Of a DNA stretch of 62,000 nucleotides, positions 34,989-49,300 are shown piece after piece. The translations under genes were made by a program, and so were the position numbers. This DNA is from Acanthaster planci (taxonomy: Eukaryota; Echinodermata; Asteroidea; Valvatida; Acanthasteridae): positions 16,460-78,459 of the forward strand of contig NW_019091601.1 in assembly GCF_001949145.1 (NCBI RefSeq), in the 5' to 3' direction. Every line of letters begins with the position of its first letter. Position 1 is the stretch's first letter. Below the pieces are notes generated by a model, which was not told the origin of the DNA, ran no database searches, and saw nothing but the letters and a program-made list of their open reading frames with translations.

Positions 34989-37900
34989 ATGTACGCCTTC
35001 CACAAACAGATCCAACCACCCACCGGGGTGGAGCACAGTGCATATTGTAATTTCTTCTCAGCTGGCGAACGGAGCCTGGTTGTTGCTCAAGCATCTGAGC
35101 TCACCGTCTACAGACTTCTAAATGATGTTGAGGTGCGAATGCTCTTTTTACTTCACGTCTAATTCTGCAATAATTGTTGTAAATTTTATGTTCACGTCGG
35201 GCCGCTTTTGCTAAACACCTCCTTGAATTTGTGTAAGAATCTTTCTAGACAGCCGTCTTGTCAGTGATTCCTTATAAGCTCTCCAGGTGTATCAAGTTGC
35301 ATGTAAACTAATTGTGTCGGGGCGTAAGCCTCCTCTCTCCTGCAAAATGTTCCCAAACCTCCCAGTTGATTTTGAGGCTGTAGGCAGCTGAAGCCACGTC
35401 TTTTATGTATGCCTACATGTATGACATGAAGTGAAATAATTTGGTTTCACTTTCAGCAGTTGCTGCAAATGATTCATGAAAGGATGAGTGAAAAAGTGAT
35501 ATGAAATCAGATATACCCACCGAAATACTCGAAACTAAAAACAATTTTTTTTCCCGCTAAGTGTGCATGTTTTGTTTCATTTCAGACAACAGCTAAAGTG
35601 GCTGAGAAAAGCTCAGGTAAGACTGGTTAAAATTTTTGACCCTCATCCTAAGATAGCGTTGGAATATTCATCTCTTCATTTTAATTAAAACGAGGGCAAA
35701 TCATGCCCTCCTTTTCACAGAGCATTGCCATTGATTATCAGTTAATGATTGATACATTTTGAACTGACCAGATGGCATCGCTATCAAGCCAAAGCGAGAC
35801 AAACTAGAGCACCTGATGAGCTTCTCTCTCCATGGCAATGTGATGTCACTGCAGACAGCACCATTGTCAGGCAATGGCCGAGACGCACTCCTGCTGAGCT
35901 TCAAAGATGCTAAGGTTGGTGAGAGAATGTAATGTTTTCAAGACCATACCTACAGTACCACCTGTTCTGATTTAACCTAAATTTCCCCAATTTCTAAGTA
36001 CCATGAGAAAAGGGAAAACATTGATTCAAAAAACATCCTGCAAAAGATTGCTTTATTTGAGGAAAACGGTGCTCTTTGCAGAAAAAAAGAGGTAGCTGTC
36101 TGACTAGCGGGTGAAGTTGCATCTTCTTTTGCATGCAACTTTGTTTCTAGTGCAAATTTTTTCATTACATGTATGTCCACTTATCCAAGGCTCCAAATAG
36201 CAGTTGTTGTAAGGCACATAAGCAGGTACATGTTAATAGGTTATCTTGAATAGCTGTTTTTTTTGCTATCCATGGGCTCGTAAAATGGGTGCTCTGATTT
36301 CTGATTTTCAATATCAGCAGTTATGCAAGACACTGAACACTATGTACATGTACATGTACATGGTAATTAGTCGTTTTGTTGAAGTTCGTCACCAACGGTG
36401 ACTGCTTCACACTTGCAATTGTGCTTTTGATTTGGAATAAGAGTTTGATAGAATTAGAAAACAACAAATTAGTTGATTGATTGATTTGATTGGTTGATTA
36501 ACTTGATTGATGAGGTGACTGACGTGGATGATGTGATTGATTAACTTTGATGATTAAAAATGTTGTTGTTCATTTTTTGTTTGTTTCAGTTGTCAATTGT
36601 TGAATATGACCCCAGCACTCATGACCTGAAGACTTTGTCCATGCATTACTTCGAAGATGAAGAACTGAAGGTAAGTGTATAGAATCAAGCCAAAAGGTTT
36701 TGAGTGTATAGAGGCTTTGTGAGTAGCCAATCTTGCCGGACGGTTCTTTTGCTCCACTGGGAAACATCCGATTTGCATGCCCTGTGAAACAAAAGCACTG
36801 GCCTACAAGAGGGCAGCCATGCAAATCCCAGTAGCATGAAGAACAAGTAAGATCAACTGGCCAACTATCCCCGAGGCGAAACCACTTTAGAATCAGATCT
36901 TGCTGGTCCCTACAAGACTCAGCAGTGAGAGTATCCATGGGGACTGCTCCATCCCTTCAACACAGTTTTGTGCTGCACTTGTTGATTGCTTAATGCAACA
37001 AAATCCCACAGACTGTTTACGTATTACTGCTAGTTTTTCCTGGAAGGATTAGGGTTATGCTTAATGAGCTTCAACTTGCACTTTGTAAACTGTAGAGGCT
37101 ACCTGAATTTTTATATTGCTTACACAATTGTTCACTTTTACTCTAATGATAACATCTAGTTCAGACCATGGAATATTCAATAACGGTGTCCTGTGTTCCA
37201 TACCATTTGTGTGCCTACCTTGAGACATCTGAGTCTTCCTGACATGTGCACTTGTTGTGGATGGTCAGTTGCAAATTTGGTGATTGTGTGCCTCCCACCT
37301 CCCACTATGGCAGACGGGAAAAAAAATTGTAGCATCCATCATGCTTGACGTTCAACTGAAAGATGTTCTTCCTTTTTTATAATTAAGGATGGATTGTACC
37401 GTAATATCCACATCCCCTATATTCGTGTTGACCCCGAGAATCGTTGTGCTGTCATGCTTGTCTATGGATCCAAGCTAGTGATCCTACCATTCCACAGAGG
37501 AGAAGGGTTGGTAGAGGACACTGAGCAAGCTTCAAAGAAGTAAGCAGTGTTTGAATGTAGTATTTGAACGTTTGAATAACCATTGGAGTGAATATCTCTA
37601 TGCTACCCATAGGATGACACTTAGTGAACAAAACTTAGTGTAGACAAAAGAATGTATTGAATATAATTTTATCCACATGCCTGCACAGTATACATAATAA
37701 CATGTCCTCACTTGTGGCTCCTGTCAGTGAGTGTGAGTTTGTCATTCATTTCAACATGTAAAATGTATGTTGCACATCTATTGAGTACCAAAGTGTGACG
37801 TCACTTTGAACCAGAAAGTGTAGTGCAAACGAATGGAGTACGCGCGCGTGTTGGTTCTCTCGCTGGTTCACGCGCTCATGCCTTTTACACACTAATTGTG

Positions 37901-40900
37901 CACTTGACGTATTCACTTCACTTCTCTATAAATGTCTTGAAGTCAAGGTCTATTTCCTTGTTCTGGGACGGAGTCTGCGTTATTGATGTGTACCTACATG
38001 AGCTACCTTGATTCCTTTGTCTCGCAACCATAGAGTAATATTAATTTATGAGAGTGCTGACTCGTCATTCCAATTTCAAAGGAAATAAAAATGAGAAATG
38101 AGTAATTGTTGAAATATTTGACCATGGAAATATTTTGTACAGCCTAACACAAACATGAATTCTTTTGGAGCATTTATTTCTGACAGTGTTGGTATAGTAT
38201 GCCTTTTTTATGGTGTACGGTACATGTATACATGTACACTTGTGAGGTTATGTTATGTACATGTATTTTTCCCCGGGTCCAGCATTCTGAGCAGGTTGTT
38301 GAAATTCGTTCAAAGTCATCACTTGTCAATTGCAGTCGTTCAGCCTGCAATCGAGTTTGAAACTACGTATTCAAATAAACAAGCAAATAGGGATTGCTTA
38401 GTGATTGTTTGTCAAGTTTGCTTCAGGACTTCCTACCTGATGGTGTCACTCGTTTTTATGGTGTGACTCAAACCTGACTGAATTGCAACCCTGATATTAA
38501 ACTATTTTGTAAAGACATACATCTCTAAATTCATGACGCATTGTAATTTGGAATGTTCTTTCTTCCTTTCAACAGATCTGCAGTAATGCCAAGCTATGTC
38601 ATCAATCTGTCGGAATTGGAGGAGCGCGTCCTGAATGTTATCGATATTCAGTTCCTTCATGGCTACTACGAACCCACACTTCTGCTGCTGTACGAGCCGC
38701 TGCGAACGTGGCCTGGGTAAGCAATAACCTCATGGACCAAGTCTTGTGGCTTTGTGGAGTAGACGTCAGCATTGCTCTGCAGGGGGCAATATTTGGTATG
38801 GGGTATGTTTGTGTTTATCCAATGTAGCAATTGGATCTGCTGAATTGATATTATAGTATGAGAATCCAGATATTTACCAAAATGAATTTATCTCCCGCCA
38901 GTTAATTTTTCGGTGTTGTTACTGGAAACAGCTACTTGTTCCTTTGGCCTTATCTTGTCAAGGGAAAATTTCAGTTTTCTTTTACTTGCAAATGATATAA
39001 AAGAACACCTGGGGTAATAGATAATTTGAAAAATTACATGCACTTTAGTAAATAGTACTTTGGAATTGATGCTCACAATTTGAAATTGTATCATATATGT
39101 GATTGATTTTACAGTCGCATAGCCATGAGGCATGACACTTGTTCCATGGTAGCGCTGTCATTGAACCTTGCCCAGCGAGTCCATCCTGTCATCTGGGCAC
39201 TGAACAGTCTGCCGTATGATTGCGCACAAGCCTGTGCGGTGCCCAAGCCAATTGGTAAGTTTGACAAACGATGATTACTTTTAATACCTGTAACTGATTC
39301 CTCAAAATCTGGGAACTAATACATCCACCTGTGCTCTAGGGCTTCATCTATCTGCCTGTCCACTGCTAGTGAAGGTTACAGAGCTGCCTGTCCAATACTG
39401 CACGTGTAGTCTTGTTTCTACAACATAGCACTAGGCAGTCATGAAAAAGTGAATATTGAAGTGATTTGGAGGACGTACATGTACCCGAGCATGACATGTT
39501 CCCTGCAGTGTGGATGATTCTAGAAGCTTCAGGAATGCTCTGGCAAGAATGCCTGTGGAGTTAGGGTTAGGCTTTTACAATTAGTATTGAACACTGTACC
39601 TTCCTAAATCATATCTTTTAAAGTGCACCCTGAAACACTGGTTAACTACATGCATGTAATGTGTTTACCTACTCCTCATCATCGGCTGTTGTTGCTGTTA
39701 TAAGTGCCTGTTCCTGATGAAACCCTGGATGTACTACCATTATCTCCTTTCTAGTGAGCCCGGTACCTGTTTCTCTCATGGCATATCATATGTTTGACTT
39801 TTCTAGGGGGCGTGTTAGTCTTGGCTGTCAACTCCTTGCTCTATCTCAATCAGAGCATTCCACCGTATGGAGTGTCTGTAAACTCCATCACTGAACGCAG
39901 TACTGCCTTTCCTTTAAGTAAGTCTTTTACATCGGCCTTCAACATGCAGTGATTTTTGTTTTTACAATGGGTTAGTCCCAAGCTACAGGATTATCTTGGT
40001 TGAAAAACACCAAAGGGAAACACAAGCACTTGAGAATCATTGTTACAATATTTCTGCAGCACTTGTGAATGCAACTGCATTGTTTGCTACACTCTGATTC
40101 CCTTGCTGTGAGGGATATTTGGAGTTTAAGTTCAACACTGTATACATCTCCACAAATGTAAATATCTGGAAAAGCAAATAGGAAGTTTGACCCATCACCT
40201 GCCGCTGTGAATATATGTGACCGGCTCTAGAAAAATGGGTAATAAGTCGCCAGATTCAGGTTATCAGTTTTTGATATGGCTGGATTGAGATACTAAAAAG
40301 CTGCAATTTGATTTATGAATGACTCCTGTAGTGCACAGCGTTCCAGAGATATTTAAACATTTGTATATCCACGTTTTCTGATTCAATAAAAGCACTTTTT
40401 GAGAAAAAGCTAAGAAAGTGTATCACTTGGAAACACAATGCTATGTAGGATTTCCTACTGATCAATTTTTCATCTTTATTCATCAGTATCCATGTTTGTA
40501 GCCACAAATTCTGAAAACATAAATGTTAATAGAGTTAATAGAGGAAAAAACACAAAATCACATTTTTGAAGACATTTTGCCCTCTCCAATTAGAACAGGC
40601 CATAGCATACTTTGGAATTGCGCGACTTATTACCTTTTTTTGCAGAGCAGGTCACATATGCAATGTACAGTTGAACTTCTTTAATAAGAGCACTGTTGAT
40701 ACATTAATCTGCTTTTGAGGTCCCAAGCCTTTGGTTTTCATTGTTTGTCATTGCTGATAATGCTAGGTTCCTGTTGTACATAACAACGTTATCTGCAAAG
40801 TCAAAAGCACTTCTAAGTACATATGTTGCTATATGAAGGTACATGCTGCTAGATTGTATAGACACATTCTCCAATGCACTGACTGAAAAAATGCTGTGAC

Positions 40901-43333
40901 TTCACATGAACTCTGGTATTAAGAGACAAAATTGATAATTGGCAAACATCATCTTGTTTCACAGCAAGTCTTTTGCTCTACCTACGTGTACGTCATCATT
41001 TGTTACTTTTCCTTGAGATGTTGTTTCTTCTTTTGTCCACCAGGGCCTCAGGAGGGTGTTTGCATTGGCTTAGACTGTGCTCAAGCCACTTTCATTTCCT
41101 ACGACAAACTGGTGCTGTCACTCAAAGGAGGAGAAATGTAAGTCACAAGAGATTCCCCAAGAGCTACATCTAAATAAGAAAACAAAACCCTGTTTTACAA
41201 GTAAAGATTAACTGGTCCAGAATATCAACCAGAATGGCTTGAACCTGATTGAATAAATGATATCACGAGCTTAGTTTGTGAGTTTGTTCATCCAACAGTG
41301 CAATATTACCAATTACAGGATTAAGTGATAATTAAGAGGACCTTGAAGAAATGTTCAGTTTTACAGGTGGGAGGAAAAGCCAGTAAATTTTCTGGGGACA
41401 CCCACAAAATCAGGTAGGAACTGAAAACCCAATCCAGATGCTTGCCTAAAAGGGATTTGAACCTGGGTCGCAGAGGTGGAAGGCAGGAAAGAGCCACTAC
41501 ACCAGCCTGACTCCTCAAATACCAGTAATGCCAGGCACGGATCTATCTCATGCCCAAACAAGACCGCAAATCACAACAGTAAACAAAAAAAGTGGAAGAG
41601 TAAATGAAAAATCAACTAGACCCAATGCCAGTTCATATTTGGCGCCAAAGCGATCACAAACACAAATTTGTGATGTCAGATGAAGTATTTCACTGCTGTT
41701 CGCAAAAGTTAAACAAGTTTCAACTTGCTCAAGTGAAAGTTTGCTGCAAATCTTTTGTGACGTCAAATACACTTCACTTTCACACTCGCCTGTAGTATGA
41801 ACTGGCCTTTACAGAGAAATACCATCAATGCATTTCAGACCTTGGTTTTTCAATTGAAATATGGCCATCCTAATTGCCAGCAAGACAATGAAAAACAATC
41901 GTAGTTTTTTGAAATGTTATCACAAGTCCTTTCGTCATGTTCATGTGTCCAGTTGCAAGTCTGTTCGTAAGACCAGCCACAGCATCAACCAACAGAGTGA
42001 ATAATAACACAAGAACGCAGTTGTCGGTATTCATTTGAATAGCTTGAAATTTGACTGGATGGCTTTTGTTGCACTTGCTGTCTAAGACGGGTAATTTGCT
42101 CTCTGAAAATACATGCAAAGCCAATTGGTTTCTCAATTTGCAGCTATGTTCTGACTTTGCTGATTGACTGCATGCGGAGTGTGCGAGGGTTTCACTTTGA
42201 CAAGGCGGCAGCCAGTGTTCTCACATGCTCTGTAAGTAGACCTGTCCAAAACTGGCGTGATTTCTCAGGATTAGTCTGGATTTCAGGATTTTTAACCTTA
42301 GAAATTGAGGATTTTACTTTAAATTTTAGCTCTCAGGTTTGGTACTTTTTATGCACGTTGTACCCCGAAAAACTGAACTGGAGGTTACCATAATTATGTA
42401 CCATCTGGGAGAGATTTCTTGCCTCTGACCAATAAAAGCCCTGCAAAGTTACTGTACTTTATTGTTATCCAGTGAGGTGTCCCGTTGGGAGGGGCTGAGA
42501 TGAGGTGGGCAAGTTGCCAAGTAGAGACAAGCGGCTGGTTTTTTTTAATCGGAAGTAAAGGCGTGAATACTTGAGAAATAGTATCAACTAGTTTGGGGTT
42601 AGGATTTTTTGACAGAGAAAAAAAAGATCATTTTGGAAAAAGAACATGTTTCATGCTTCCTACCGTCCCCTCACGACTCAAACCTAGAGATGCCACCAAT
42701 TGTTACATACCCGCACTGAATGTTTTGTGGATTTCTCTTTGTCTTCCAAATTCGAATGAAACATGTGTCACTTACTGTTTCCAAGTAGCCTGTTTACTTG
42801 TATTGCTTCTTCATGTTTGGACATGGCATGTATGTGGAAGTTTTCCTTGTGAGCTGTGTTATTGTCCTTAGAACATGATACTTCTTAACAATGTGCTTCA
42901 TCTTCCTGATACGTGTATAGAACATGTGCAACATTGATTATGGAATAGGTATTACCTCACACTACCTGTAGGCTATGTGGCTTTCAATGTCCATATTTGG
43001 GGACGTTTTTGTTGCAGTTAATGCATGTATTCCTTTCAGAAGCATTAAAGCATTTTGAATATAGCTCTAAAGTAGAATTTAAGCATGCTGTCAACTCTTA
43101 TCCTCTGATTCAGTGAGCCTTAATAGGAAAAATAAGAATTTGGACTGCATTGCTTTGATTTTTGTGGGGGGGTCATGATTATTACCATGCCTGGGTTGTA
43201 TTAAAAACCCCAAGTGGTTTTTCCCTTTTTCAGATTTGTGCCTTGGATGAGGGCTTCTTATTTCTTGGCTCTCGCCTTGGCAACTCGCTCTTGTTGAAGT
43301 ATACAGAGAAGGCAACAGATGGTATTAATTCAG
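34989..43333 (+). CDS. CPSF1: CPSF1 exons 1-11 (N-terminal propeller region)
   Basis: Exons: 34989-35132, 35586-35616, 35772-35914, 36590-36670, 37388-37539, 38576-38716, 39115-39254, 39807-39917, 41044-41137, 42144-42231, 43234-43333. Landmarks are LLSFKDAK at the exon 3 end, [20 protein letters not shown] (exon 4), [17 protein letters not shown] (exon 6), [17 protein letters not shown] (exon 7), [14 protein letters not shown] (exon 8), [20 protein letters not shown] (exon 9), [18 protein letters not shown] (exon 10) and [18 protein letters not shown] (exon 11). Exon 2 is only 31 bases, inside a region that varies among animals, and is the least certain by homology; its phases nevertheless join exons 1 and 3 exactly. 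The long introns after exons 5, 8 and 9 hold repeats and no other gene. Confidence 0.92.
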
Positions 43334-46300
43334 GTAAAGTATCGGATATGTTCCCAACTGTAGAGAAATAAATCTTTTTGTATAACATTGTTTTTTTTGC
43401 TAAAAGTGCCGCTCGGTTATGAAGTTAATGTAAAACTGTATTTTGAATGATTTGTAAATTTCACTTCCCATTTCTCTTTTTACAGATGTCCTGAAAAAAG
43501 AAAAAGAAGAGGAAAGAAAAGAGGTAAAACAAGTTAATTTTTTTTCTTTCAAAACATTGAGAATTCAGATGTTTAGGACCATTGATGGTATTGATGTGTT
43601 CCCGATAAGCGAAGGTGGTTTGTGGATTTCGAGTTTAGCACTAAGGTATTTCTACAAATTTGAGGACATATGCTGATGTATATTAGGCAAGAATGGCTCA
43701 ATGTCCTCACTGCGTTGCTGTCTCTTTGTATTTGCTAATGTCATTAACACGTTGACTGTCAACAACACAATGTAGAGTGTGCTGTCTTTGCCAAGTATGC
43801 AAGTGCGCATTTTCTGTTGTAGGTTGTTCTGAATTCTGTTGAGGTCATGATACATGTACGTTCATTTCTCTGAATGGTTTATGACAAGTGCAACACTTAC
43901 ACAGCAGGCATGCAACTTCATGCCCTTGAAATGCACTCTAAACAGTCTTGTAAAGATTGGAATTTCCTCCTTTTTTTGCCAAAATCCAAGTTGCATGCCT
44001 GACATAGGATAACTCATCACTGGAAGCAGCATGGAGTTCACTGTTCCATTACACCAGCACCAAATTACATGTACATGTATGTGTTCCTACACAGTTGACT
44101 GTAAGATAACTCAAAGCCTGGTAGTGGCATGGAGTGGACAGTTTTGTTATGCCAGCCACAAGTTATCCGCTACAAGATTACCAGGGTATAGCTCATATTG
44201 GTACCTTGGTGGTGATGCAGACTTTTAAAAAACAGTAATATTGTATTGTACCTTTCTTGAATTTGTCGTCCATTTTGCATGAAATTCATCTGTCAGTGAA
44301 CTAACTTTTTCACCTGTCATATTTCTGGTGTTATTTTAATGATTACTACAATAAATAATCTGTGTGAGATTGAGCACAGCCATAACAAAATGTGTCGTTC
44401 TCTGATGGGGTAATTATTTCTAAGGCTTGCAGCATTACCTGTGCAGTCTTAAGTGCAACTCAAAACTCATTCATTTACTACAAATATACCCTTAATGGCA
44501 AATTCTGTAAACCCATTACTGCATGTGCAAATCGTCTCACATTCAGCAGTCAGTGTTTTAAGACAAAGACTTTGTCCAGCCAGAAGTCTCTTCAGATGAA
44601 ACAATGAATATAAGGTCTGATTTAGTTTTGGAGGTGAAACCCCATTGAAACCAAGCAGAGCAGTTGTGGGTGACAAGTTGAGCCTCGAGGCATTTGGTTA
44701 GGATTTGAATCAGAGAAATTTGAGATGGAAGTGGAATTCAGAGTAGGGTCTGTGTGTTAATATTGAAGTTAAATGAAATCTTTCTGTTTTGATTCTGTTG
44801 TCTGTATTAGACAGCATAACTGCCTGAAGATTGTAATCCATATCTCTCGTATATGTAGGATGGTCCTCCAGCAAAGAAGATCCGTAGCGATGATGCCAGT
44901 GATTGGATGGGTGAGAGACTTTAGGATTTTTCCACCTTGACAGTTTTGTAACTACATGAACTAATTCATCCTTTGTCACGTGAAGTCATAAGCCACCTTT
45001 CCTGCAAGTTTCAGTCACAAGTCAATTTTTCCCCAAGTCAAGTCAAGTCAAATTGCAAGTCAGTCTTTCCCAAGTCAAGTCATAGGGCTTTTATAAAGTC
45101 TACCTGGAGCCATGATGGGTGTCTCCCTCAACAGACAAGTTGATAATGTCAACAAGTCAAAATATCTGTATCAATTATTTTAAACTTTAGAAAAATGAAA
45201 ATCCGAATCATTGCAGTGCAGTGCACCATGGGTTTAATTTTTGTTACGCTTTAAAAATGTCCGTATATATTTGACAGGGTAAAGTTTGTCTATTTTTTTC
45301 TCTTTGCGTAAGAAATTACTTATATGCCACAAACCCAACCACACACACTGGTTTTGGCTTTAAAGTTGTGTTCAGCTTTTGGCAGTGATACAGAGAACTG
45401 AAGTATGAAAGCATAGTTAAAGTACCCAGGTCTGTTAGATAAGCCTCACAAATACTTACAAAACAAATAGTATCTACATTTAACACCTTCCTTGTGTCCT
45501 GGCACTTTTCAGCAAGCGATGTGTCACTGTTGGAAGACCCAGAGGAGTTGGAGGTCTACGGCAAGGACACTATGCAGAGTACGAGCTCTAGTGTCATCAC
45601 ATATTCGTTTGAGGTTGGTTAAAGGTCATAACCTTTTAGGTGCAAACAATGGTAGATTTATATCCATTAGGTAAATTTTAACGGGAAAATTCTGCTGATG
45701 TTCTTAAACTGGAGCTGTGCAGTATTTTTTTAAGTAACTTAAATAATGGTATGTCTGTCAATTAGTATAAGTGGCATGAAGACAGGATCGCCATATGGGA
45801 TTGGAGTTGTCTGCCAGATCCACTCATAAGTGGCTGATTTCTAGTGTTGTGTTTTTGTGACGAATTGTTTCAAATTCAAAATCCAAATTGTGAGGCATTC
45901 CAGAAGCAGATGCTACCAAAATCAAAAACTTAGAATTCAGTAAATGCTTGAAAACATTTTTTGTCGTTTTCCTAAGGTGTGTGACAGCGTGATAAACATT
46001 GGCCCCTGCGGCAACATGACAATGGGCGAGCCTGCATTTCTCTCCGATGAGGTACATGTTAAGCAGAGAAACACCAATGACATCTCCCCGTGGCCATGTG
46101 GCCCTTGTTAGATGTTGCTTTTTAACCCTAAGAAGGTTGAGTTTTGTCTGACCTCACATTCGGGTGGGGGCAGATTCTGCCCGTGTATTGGCTATCCACT
46201 GGCCAATGTTTTAGCTTGGGGAGATTTTAATTGTTTTAATTAAAAAATTAACATCTCCCTGATGTACGTCTTGACAATAAGAGTATAATGTTTCAGACCC

Positions 46301-49300
46301 ATGGTGCCAACTTGGTCTAAATTTGCCTAATAAAAGAAATTGACCCCTTAACCTGGTGAAAGCCTACCCAAAATACACAAACACTCTCGAAAATCATTGC
46401 AGTCAGCCCTGCTAAAGCAACCTCTCTTATTGTAGTATCTCTTATCAGTAACTTCCTCATCCTGTTTGCAACCCTAAGCCTGTCTTCATTACCACAACAA
46501 AAGGCACATTCAGAGGAATGTGTTATATCTGGAGCAAAGAAGCCTAAAGTTACCGCAAAAAATTGAATATTAACCTAACTGGTTCATATTACAATAAGGA
46601 GTATGCACAGTCCTGTGATTTTGTTTTAATGCCATATTAATGATGCATCTCAATTGCAAACCAAAACTCCAAGTCCATACAGCAAGCAATATAAGGAAGT
46701 AGAGCTGAGAATGAATGCTTTAATGCACAGTGTTTGACCGTTTTTGGCATTTTAACGTTCCTTCTGTTGGATGGATTTTGTTTTACTTACACCTGTATGG
46801 GTTTCCTTACAGTTCCAGAACAGCTTGGACCCTGATCTGGAGTTAGTGACTTGTTCAGGTTATGGCAAAAATGGAGCTCTCTCAGTGTTACAGGTATTAA
46901 CAGAGATAATGATCCTTTGGGGAAAATCCTATAAACAGTCCTGTATTGAACCCTTCAAGACCCCTTCCTTAATTGCTGAGCCCTCCAGGACAAAGTAATT
47001 CAAACAATTAGGCCGTAGAATATCATTGTTTTAGGACAGAATAGTGATAAAATGTATTGTTTTTAGCAAACTGTCAAAGCTAGAGCTCTGAGAGAGTTGT
47101 CACATTTATGTTAGACTCAAATCTTTATTTCTTGATTTCAAATATGTACAAATGTACTTATCACTTGAGGTTGGTACAGGCCTCCACCTGGCTTCTGGAA
47201 TGCAACTTGGTACTCTCTCCATCATATTAATAGGGCTATGTATCTAGCCATCTTTGGGCTATTCGTTTTTATAGCCAACTTGGGGTGATGTGTCAAAGCC
47301 AACTTTGCACTCGTTGTCATCACAGGGCTTTTAGTTGTACATGTAGCTAATTTTAATTTGAATATGACCTGTTTCTTTTCCTGACAGAGGACGATCAGGC
47401 CACAAGTTGTGACTACCTTTGAACTACCTGGCTGTGTGGATATGTGGACAGTCATTCATAAGAAGGCAGAGGTAAAGTGAATGAACTCATTGTAGATCGA
47501 TATAAGGTTAGTAATTGTTTAGTGATATGTTGTCCACTTCCATGTTTTTCACTTGCTCATCTTAGTAGCATCCTCTTAGGGTAAGTCGCATGCTCTGTTG
47601 AAGAGGGTGCATGTTTCTTAAAGGGTTCAACCTATGCAGTTTTTTCTAAGTACACTTGTTTATGGAACTGGGACAAGTGTCTTTGAAAGTACATTGCAGT
47701 GGAAACTTTGGACATTGAGTAGGTACTTTTAACTGGAAGGAAAATATGTTTTAAGGGCAAAAAGGTCAAGAATAGGACCCAAATTAAGCCATAGCTTCAA
47801 TAAAATTTCCAACCAGTTGTCATAACATATGTTGAATTTCCTAATATAAGTACCTTGAAGCAAGTTATGAAGGAAACATTGAAGGAAAATAAATATTCCC
47901 CTGCCCCCCCCGCATTCCCCAGGGAAAAATAGAATGCCCATGAATCATTTTGGGCAGCAAGTTTACTACACGAAAAGGAGATAATATTTGCACTCTGTGG
48001 TTAGTATATTCTTTTGTGACCTTTGACCTAGACCTCCAAGGATGGCATCAGGGAGGATGTGAAGAAGGAGGAGAAGGAGGAAGGTGAAGATGACGGGCAA
48101 CAGGAGGGTGCAGAGGGCGAGAAGAAATCAGGAAACAAGGCAGGGGAGGACCTGACCGACACTCATGCCTTCCTGATCCTAAGCCGAGAAGACTCCAGCA
48201 TGGTTGGTAGAAAGGAGCAATGTTGTAGTCAAAGCCATAACAACTCCTTTTACTAGACCGATCACTAGTAACAGGGTTAACCACTTCCTGCCGGGGCAGT
48301 TATCAATGTTGATGATGCTGGGCAGGGATATTTATCATTTTTTTCTGTTTTCAAAATTTTTTAAAAATTCCTATCTTCATTTACTGGACACTTACAAACA
48401 CGTGAAGGACTGTCTGGTGTCCACTCTAGCCTGACAGACAAAATCTATTGACGCCTGAGTATTTCAGCCAGGCATGCAGCCTTTTAAAAAGAGCCCAGAT
48501 TTAGCAGAAAGTTATATAACTTTCTTTTGATCACGAACCAGGCTCAGTGTGCAGCTGACCTCTTTTCAATTGGGCCCAGATTATCATGCAGCTGTGCTGT
48601 GTGGCTCACTGCTGCAGTGGTGGAGCGCTTTTGTCCCCGGTGGTAATCTGTTCCCTCTAAATGTCCCAAACCGTGGTATACTGCTTCAAAACAAGGCTGG
48701 ATTATCTCCACTTTTGAGAGTGAAAAAATTTTGGTAGTTCCCAGCAGCCTGGACATTTGTTCCGAGTACGGTCTTTTGTTACAAGGCCCTGTTCCCTTTG
48801 TCCGTGTTCAGAGACCCTGGCCACGCATTTAAAGCATACGTGTCCGGATCCGGAATCCCCGGCAAGAAGTGGTTAATGATGACAAAGGAATTCTTTTGTC
48901 ACATTCGGGTTGAGTATCTTGCAGGGGCTTGTGATTGGCTCAATCACGGCGCTGAAAACCTTCTCTCAATTTGGGCAGTTTCACCACTTTTGAAAGTCCA
49001 GTGCAATGAAATGAACCAGATTTTGACACCTTCTGCACTTTGCTGCATCTGGCAGGGTAAGGTCAAGGGCACTAGCCAGAATAACACATACTGCTTATCA
49101 TTAAAACTGGTTCCCTGGCGATTCAACTCTTGTAGATGTCAATAACAAGGACGTAGACTTGTTGAAACCCCTTAAATACTAGAAAGGTTTTTTTAATATC
49201 TTGTTCTTGATGATAACTATCTTCCAGGTTCTACAGACAGGACAGGAGATAACAGAACTTGACCACAGTGGGTTTAGTACCCAGACTCCCACAGTGTTTG

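Noticed and set aside
37796-37803. Functional CRE enhancer
   Set aside because: A single 8-base word inside an intron, apparently part of a dispersed repeat; kept only as a low-confidence site.
48203-49227. Possible extra exons in CPSF1 intron 18 (frames at 48549-48737 and 48798-49145)
   Set aside because: Exons 18 and 19 join directly in frame and match the conserved sequence across the junction (SREDSSM to VLQTGQEI).
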